Origin: SZUA-36 sp963801195
GTDB taxonomy: Bacteria > Pseudomonadota > Gammaproteobacteria > Xanthomonadales > SZUA-36
Length of the DNA stretch: 64,000 bases
Reading direction: 5' to 3'
NCBI GenBank assembly: GCA_963801195.1
Contig: CAWDDX010000007.1
Location: forward strand, 248,001-312,000
Shown: piece by piece, positions 61,147 to 64,000 of the stretch
Layout: the number at the start of each line of letters is the position of its first letter
How positions within the stretch are numbered: the first letter of the stretch is position 1
Notes under the pieces: generated by a model
The model's database searches: none
Told to the model about the DNA's origin: nothing
Seen by the model: only the letters and a program-made list of their open reading frames with translations
Made by a program: the position numbers and the translations under genes

Positions 61147-61773
61147 ATGGCAAGATTTATTGGACCAACCTGTAAACTCGCGCGTCGCGAAGGCGTGGAT
61201 CTGGGTCTCAAGAGTCCGGCACGTGGGCTCGAGTCGAAATGCAAACTCAATCAGATGCCCGGACAACATGGTGCATCCCGTCGCGCACGTCTGTCTGATT
61301 ACGCGACCCAGTTGCGTGAAAAGCAGAAAGTCCGTCGAATTTATGGCGTTCTGGAGAAGCAATTCAGCAACTACTACAAAAAGGCAGCCCAACAAAAGGG
61401 CGCCACGGGTGAGAACCTGTTACGTCTGCTGGAAAGCCGTCTTGATAACGTGGTTTATCGCATGGGTTTTGCAGTGACCCGTGCACAGGCGCGTCAATTG
61501 GTCTCTCATAAGTCCATTCACGTGAATGACGCGCAAGTGAACATCCCGTCATACCAGGTGCAACCGGGGGATGTCGTTAAGCTCGCTGACAAAGCAAAAA
61601 ACCAGTTGCGTGTCAAAGAAGCGATTACGCTGAGCCAGGAAATGGACCTGGTCGCCGTCTGGATGGAAGTCAACAATGAAAAGATGGAAGGGGTTTACAA
61701 AACCTATCCCGATCGCCTTGATTTACCGGCTGACATTAATGAAAGTTTGATTGTTGAGCTTTATTCCAAGTAA
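61147..61773 (+). CDS. rpsD: 30S ribosomal protein S4
   Basis: 208 residues (E. coli 206). Primary 16S 5'-domain binder, RNA-helicase partner of S3 and S5, and probable repressor of this operon. LEKQFSNYYKKAAQQKGATG and the S4 domain LDNVVYRMGFAVTRAQARQL are clear. Only two cysteines (C9, C32), the zinc-free form. Confidence 0.98.
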   Translation: MARFIGPTCKLARREGVDLGLKSPARGLESKCKLNQMPGQHGASRRARLSDYATQLREKQKVRRIYGVLEKQFSNYYKKAAQQKGATGENLLRLLESRLDNVVYRMGFAVTRAQARQLVSHKSIHVNDAQVNIPSYQVQPGDVVKLADKAKNQLRVKEAITLSQEMDLVAVWMEVNNEKMEGVYKTYPDRLDLPADINESLIVELYSK

Positions 61774-61843
61774 TACCCTGGTTTTTTGATCCTATTATTG
61801 GCAAAAAACTCAAACAGATTAACTATATAGTGAGGTACATCCC

Positions 61844-62830
61844 ATGATGGATGTGATTGAAAGCATGTTAAGGCCGAGAGCGGTTGGTGTTGATACGATT
61901 AACCCAAACCGTGCGCGTATTGCACTGGAACCCCTCGAGCGGGGCTTTGGACATACACTGGGAAATGCATTACGCCGTGTATTGCTGTCTTCAATTCCCG
62001 GTTATGCAATTGTAGAAGTCGAAATCGACGGCGTTTTGCATGAGTACACAGCCGTGGAAGGCTTGCAGGAAGATATCATTGAAGTTCTGTTGAACCTCAA
62101 AGGTGTTGCCCTGCAGATGTTCGAACGTGAAGAAGCTGTTTTGACCTTGAGCAAAAAGGGCCAGGGTCCTGTCACCGCGGGTGACATACAGGTCGATCAT
62201 AACGTTGAAGTAATCAATCCGGATCACCTGATTTGCACGTTGTCCAAAAACGGCAGCATCAATATGCAATTGAAGGTGCGTCGCGGTGTTGGATATCAGG
62301 CGGCGAACCAGTACCTGCTCAGCGAAGAGGAAAGCCGTCCTATCGGTCGATTAATGCTGGACGCTTCATTTTGCCCCGTTCGTCGTGTTTCCTACAGTGT
62401 AGAAACCGCGCGCGTGGAACAACGCACGGATTTGGACAAGCTGATTCTGGACATCGAAACCAATGGCACCATGGATTGTGAGGCTGCAGTGAAGATGGCG
62501 GCAAATATCCTGGCTGACCAGTTGGCCGTGTTTGTTGACTTCAAGGCCCGTACAGAAATCGTTCAAGAGGAAAAGTTTCAGGAAATTGATCCTGTGCTTC
62601 TGCGTCCTATCGATGACCTCGAGTTGACGGTACGTTCAGCCAACTGTCTGAAAGCAGAAAGTATTTTATACATTGGCGACCTGGTACAGAGAACCGAAGT
62701 GGAGCTATTGAAAACACCGAATCTTGGGAAAAAATCGCTGACTGAAATCAAGGACGTGCTGGCTCAGCATGAGTTGTCACTTGGTACGAAACTTGAAAAC
62801 TGGCCACCGGCCGCATTGGCAGACGCCTAA
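61844..62830 (+). CDS. rpoA: DNA-directed RNA polymerase subunit alpha
   Basis: 328 residues (E. coli 329). N-terminal domain (LEPLERGFGHTLGNALRRVL) dimerises and scaffolds beta and beta'; the C-terminal domain, DLELTVRSANCLKAESI to NLGKKSLTEIKDVL, binds UP elements and activators, with the key arginine replaced in context as in E. coli RSANCLK. GAGGT seven bases upstream supports the first of two adjacent ATGs. Confidence 0.98.
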   Translation: MMDVIESMLRPRAVGVDTINPNRARIALEPLERGFGHTLGNALRRVLLSSIPGYAIVEVEIDGVLHEYTAVEGLQEDIIEVLLNLKGVALQMFEREEAVLTLSKKGQGPVTAGDIQVDHNVEVINPDHLICTLSKNGSINMQLKVRRGVGYQAANQYLLSEEESRPIGRLMLDASFCPVRRVSYSVETARVEQRTDLDKLILDIETNGTMDCEAAVKMAANILADQLAVFVDFKARTEIVQEEKFQEIDPVLLRPIDDLELTVRSANCLKAESILYIGDLVQRTEVELLKTPNLGKKSLTEIKDVLAQHELSLGTKLENWPPAALADA

Positions 62831-62896
62831 TTAAGGTATGGATCGGGCACAGGATAGATCAGGCTCCGCAACAAATTACAGAAACAGGAACGAGAA

Positions 62897-63283
62897 ATGC
62901 GTCATTTAAAATCAGGACGTCAACTGAACCGCAATAGCAGTAACCGAAAGGCCATGTTTCGCAACATGACAAACTCGCTGTTCGAGCATGAGATTATCAA
63001 GACAACGGTGCCCAAGGCAAAAGAGTTGCGTCGTGTGGCGGAACCGCTTATCACGCTGGCAAAAAGTGACAGCGTGGCGCACCGTCGCCTGGCGTTTGAT
63101 CGTTTGCGTGACAAGGGAGCGGTGGGCAAATTGTTTGATGAAATCGGACCCCGGTATGTGGAGCGCCCAGGCGGATATTTACGCATCATGAAATGCGGGT
63201 TCAGGACGGGTGATAAAGCACCAATGGCATATGTGGAACTGGTCGGCCGTCCCCGCGAAGACGAACAGGCTGACTCCGAATAA
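62897..63283 (+). CDS. rplQ: 50S ribosomal protein L17
   Basis: 128 residues (E. coli 127). MRHLKSGRQLNRNSSNRKAM then FRNMTNSLFEHEIIKTTVPK, and the closing YLRIMKCGFRTGDKAPMAYV. Last gene of the ribosomal run; a terminator starts 20 bases after the stop. Confidence 0.98.
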   Translation: MRHLKSGRQLNRNSSNRKAMFRNMTNSLFEHEIIKTTVPKAKELRRVAEPLITLAKSDSVAHRRLAFDRLRDKGAVGKLFDEIGPRYVERPGGYLRIMKCGFRTGDKAPMAYVELVGRPREDEQADSE

Positions 63284-63303
63284 GCTACCAGCAAGTCAAA
63301 AAC

Positions 63304-63331
63304 AAAAAGCCCGGTCAAACCGGGCTTTTTT
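63304..63331 (+). terminator. Bidirectional terminator between rplQ and feoB
   Basis: A 12-bp perfect stem AAAAAGCCCGGT/ACCGGGCTTTTT with a three-base loop; the A-tract and T-tract allow termination from either strand, serving the alpha operon and the convergent feoB. Confidence 0.93.
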
Positions 63332-63352
63332 ATTGGGCAGTCATAAAACAAT

Positions 63353-64000
63353 TTAAAGTAAACTGCCCAACTGAAATATGGTCAGGGCGCCGATGTAACC
63401 AAGACTTGTCATATAGACCCAGGCGAAAACAGGCCAGCGCCAGCTATTGGTTTCACGGCGTATAGTCGCCAGTGTCGCTGCACACTGCAGGCACCAGGCA
63501 TAGAAAACAAGCAGACCGAGAACCATTGGCAAAGTGAAGATGAGGCTACCGTCCGGCCACCTGGCAGAGCGGAGCTTTTCGGCCAGGCTTTGATCGTCCG
63601 CGTCTGAACCTACCGCGTAAATGGTACCCATGACAGCCACGACGACTTCGCGGGCTGGAAAGCCTGCGAGAACGGCTGATGAAACACGCCAATCCCAGCC
63701 CAGCGGTTTGAATACAGGCTCGATGGTCCGGCCGATGCGTCCAAGCCAGCTTTGTTCCATCTGTGCTGCTGATCTCGCGTGGTCGAGTTCAGCCTGGCTG
63801 ACTGGTCCACTGGCCGTGTTGTCGGCAGTTGGGAATTCAAGCGCATCCATTCGTGGAAAGTAAGCCAGCGTCCAGACCAGGATTGCAACGACAAAAATGA
63901 CCGTGCCAGCCCTTTTCAGGAATATCCGGCCACGGTCAAACAGCTTGATTGCAACCGTCTGTACATTGGGAGAGCGGAATTCTGGTAGCGCGAGCATGAA
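63353..64000 (-). CDS. feoB: Ferrous iron transport protein FeoB, C-terminal part
   Basis: The frame runs off the right edge, so the G domain and first helices are outside. The 215 visible residues carry the second Gate-type membrane region: LKRAGTVIFVVAILVWTLAYF, the GWDWRVSSAVLAGFPAREVVVAVMG motif, FTLPMVLGLLVFYAWCLQC and a final helix. The conserved FAREV-like element and the cysteine in the last part fit the Fe(II) transporter of the inner membrane. Convergent with rplQ. Confidence 0.9.
   Translation of the reverse strand, partial: FMLALPEFRSPNVQTVAIKLFDRGRIFLKRAGTVIFVVAILVWTLAYFPRMDALEFPTADNTASGPVSQAELDHARSAAQMEQSWLGRIGRTIEPVFKPLGWDWRVSSAVLAGFPAREVVVAVMGTIYAVGSDADDQSLAEKLRSARWPDGSLIFTLPMVLGLLVFYAWCLQCAATLATIRRETNSWRWPVFAWVYMTSLGYIGALTIFQLGSLL

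Overview
This window is chromosomal DNA from a free-living gammaproteobacterium. The evidence is the gene order (rlmE-ftsH-folP-glmM; miaB-ybeZ-ybeY-corC; hemA-prfA divergent from a TPR lipoprotein-lolB-ispE-tRNAGln-prs-rplY-pth-ychF; tRNA-Tyr-Gly-Thr-tuf-tRNATrp-secE-nusG; rif, str, S10, spc and alpha operons in one run) and the protein forms (101-residue S14 without zinc cysteines, E. coli-like GdhA, LolB). I cannot name a genus. There is no prophage, CRISPR array or defence island.

Region by region. 1-8 kb: the 3' end of an RpoS-type sigma factor, two small minus-strand genes (a Mth938-domain protein and YhbY), then rlmE, ftsH, folP and glmM, then gdhA behind its own promoter. 8-15 kb: a 1008-residue receiver-domain/pyruvate phosphate dikinase-like protein, a minus-strand threonine-catabolism unit (tdh, kbl, nitrilase) and a sirtuin. 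15-21 kb: miaB, phoH-like ybeZ, ybeY, two tandem copies of a terminal-inverted-repeat element, corC and a DUF4105/Lnb-like membrane protein. 21-24 kb: minus-strand hemA, prfA and a secreted histidine phosphatase. 24-31 kb: lipoprotein and isoprenoid genes, tRNA-Gln, prs, rplY, pth, ychF. 31-63 kb: tRNAs, tuf, secE, nusG, L11/L1/L10/L12, rpoBC, then rpsL to rplQ without interruption, ending in a strong bidirectional terminator. The window closes with the 3' end of feoB on the minus strand.

Most of the window is core translation, transcription and protein-export machinery. The most unusual structure is a non-coding repeat family with about 22-bp terminal inverted repeats: two full-length tandem copies (18279-18809) and one internally deleted copy (about 8002-8132). 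At both loci the element ends within a few bases of a downstream start codon and seems to have replaced the native leader. I read it as a MITE-like element; no transposase is present here.

A caution on sequence quality: secE (one indel), fusA (three) and the second tuf copy (two) carry single-base frame disruptions while the other genes read cleanly. Since secE and fusA are normally essential and single copy, I favour sequencing or assembly error over decay. Other points of interest are a promoter followed by a hairpin and U-run ahead of rpsL, a multi-hairpin L10 leader, a palindrome inside the tdh promoter, a sirtuin lacking most zinc cysteines, and a hexanucleotide repeat coding the acidic tail of L25.
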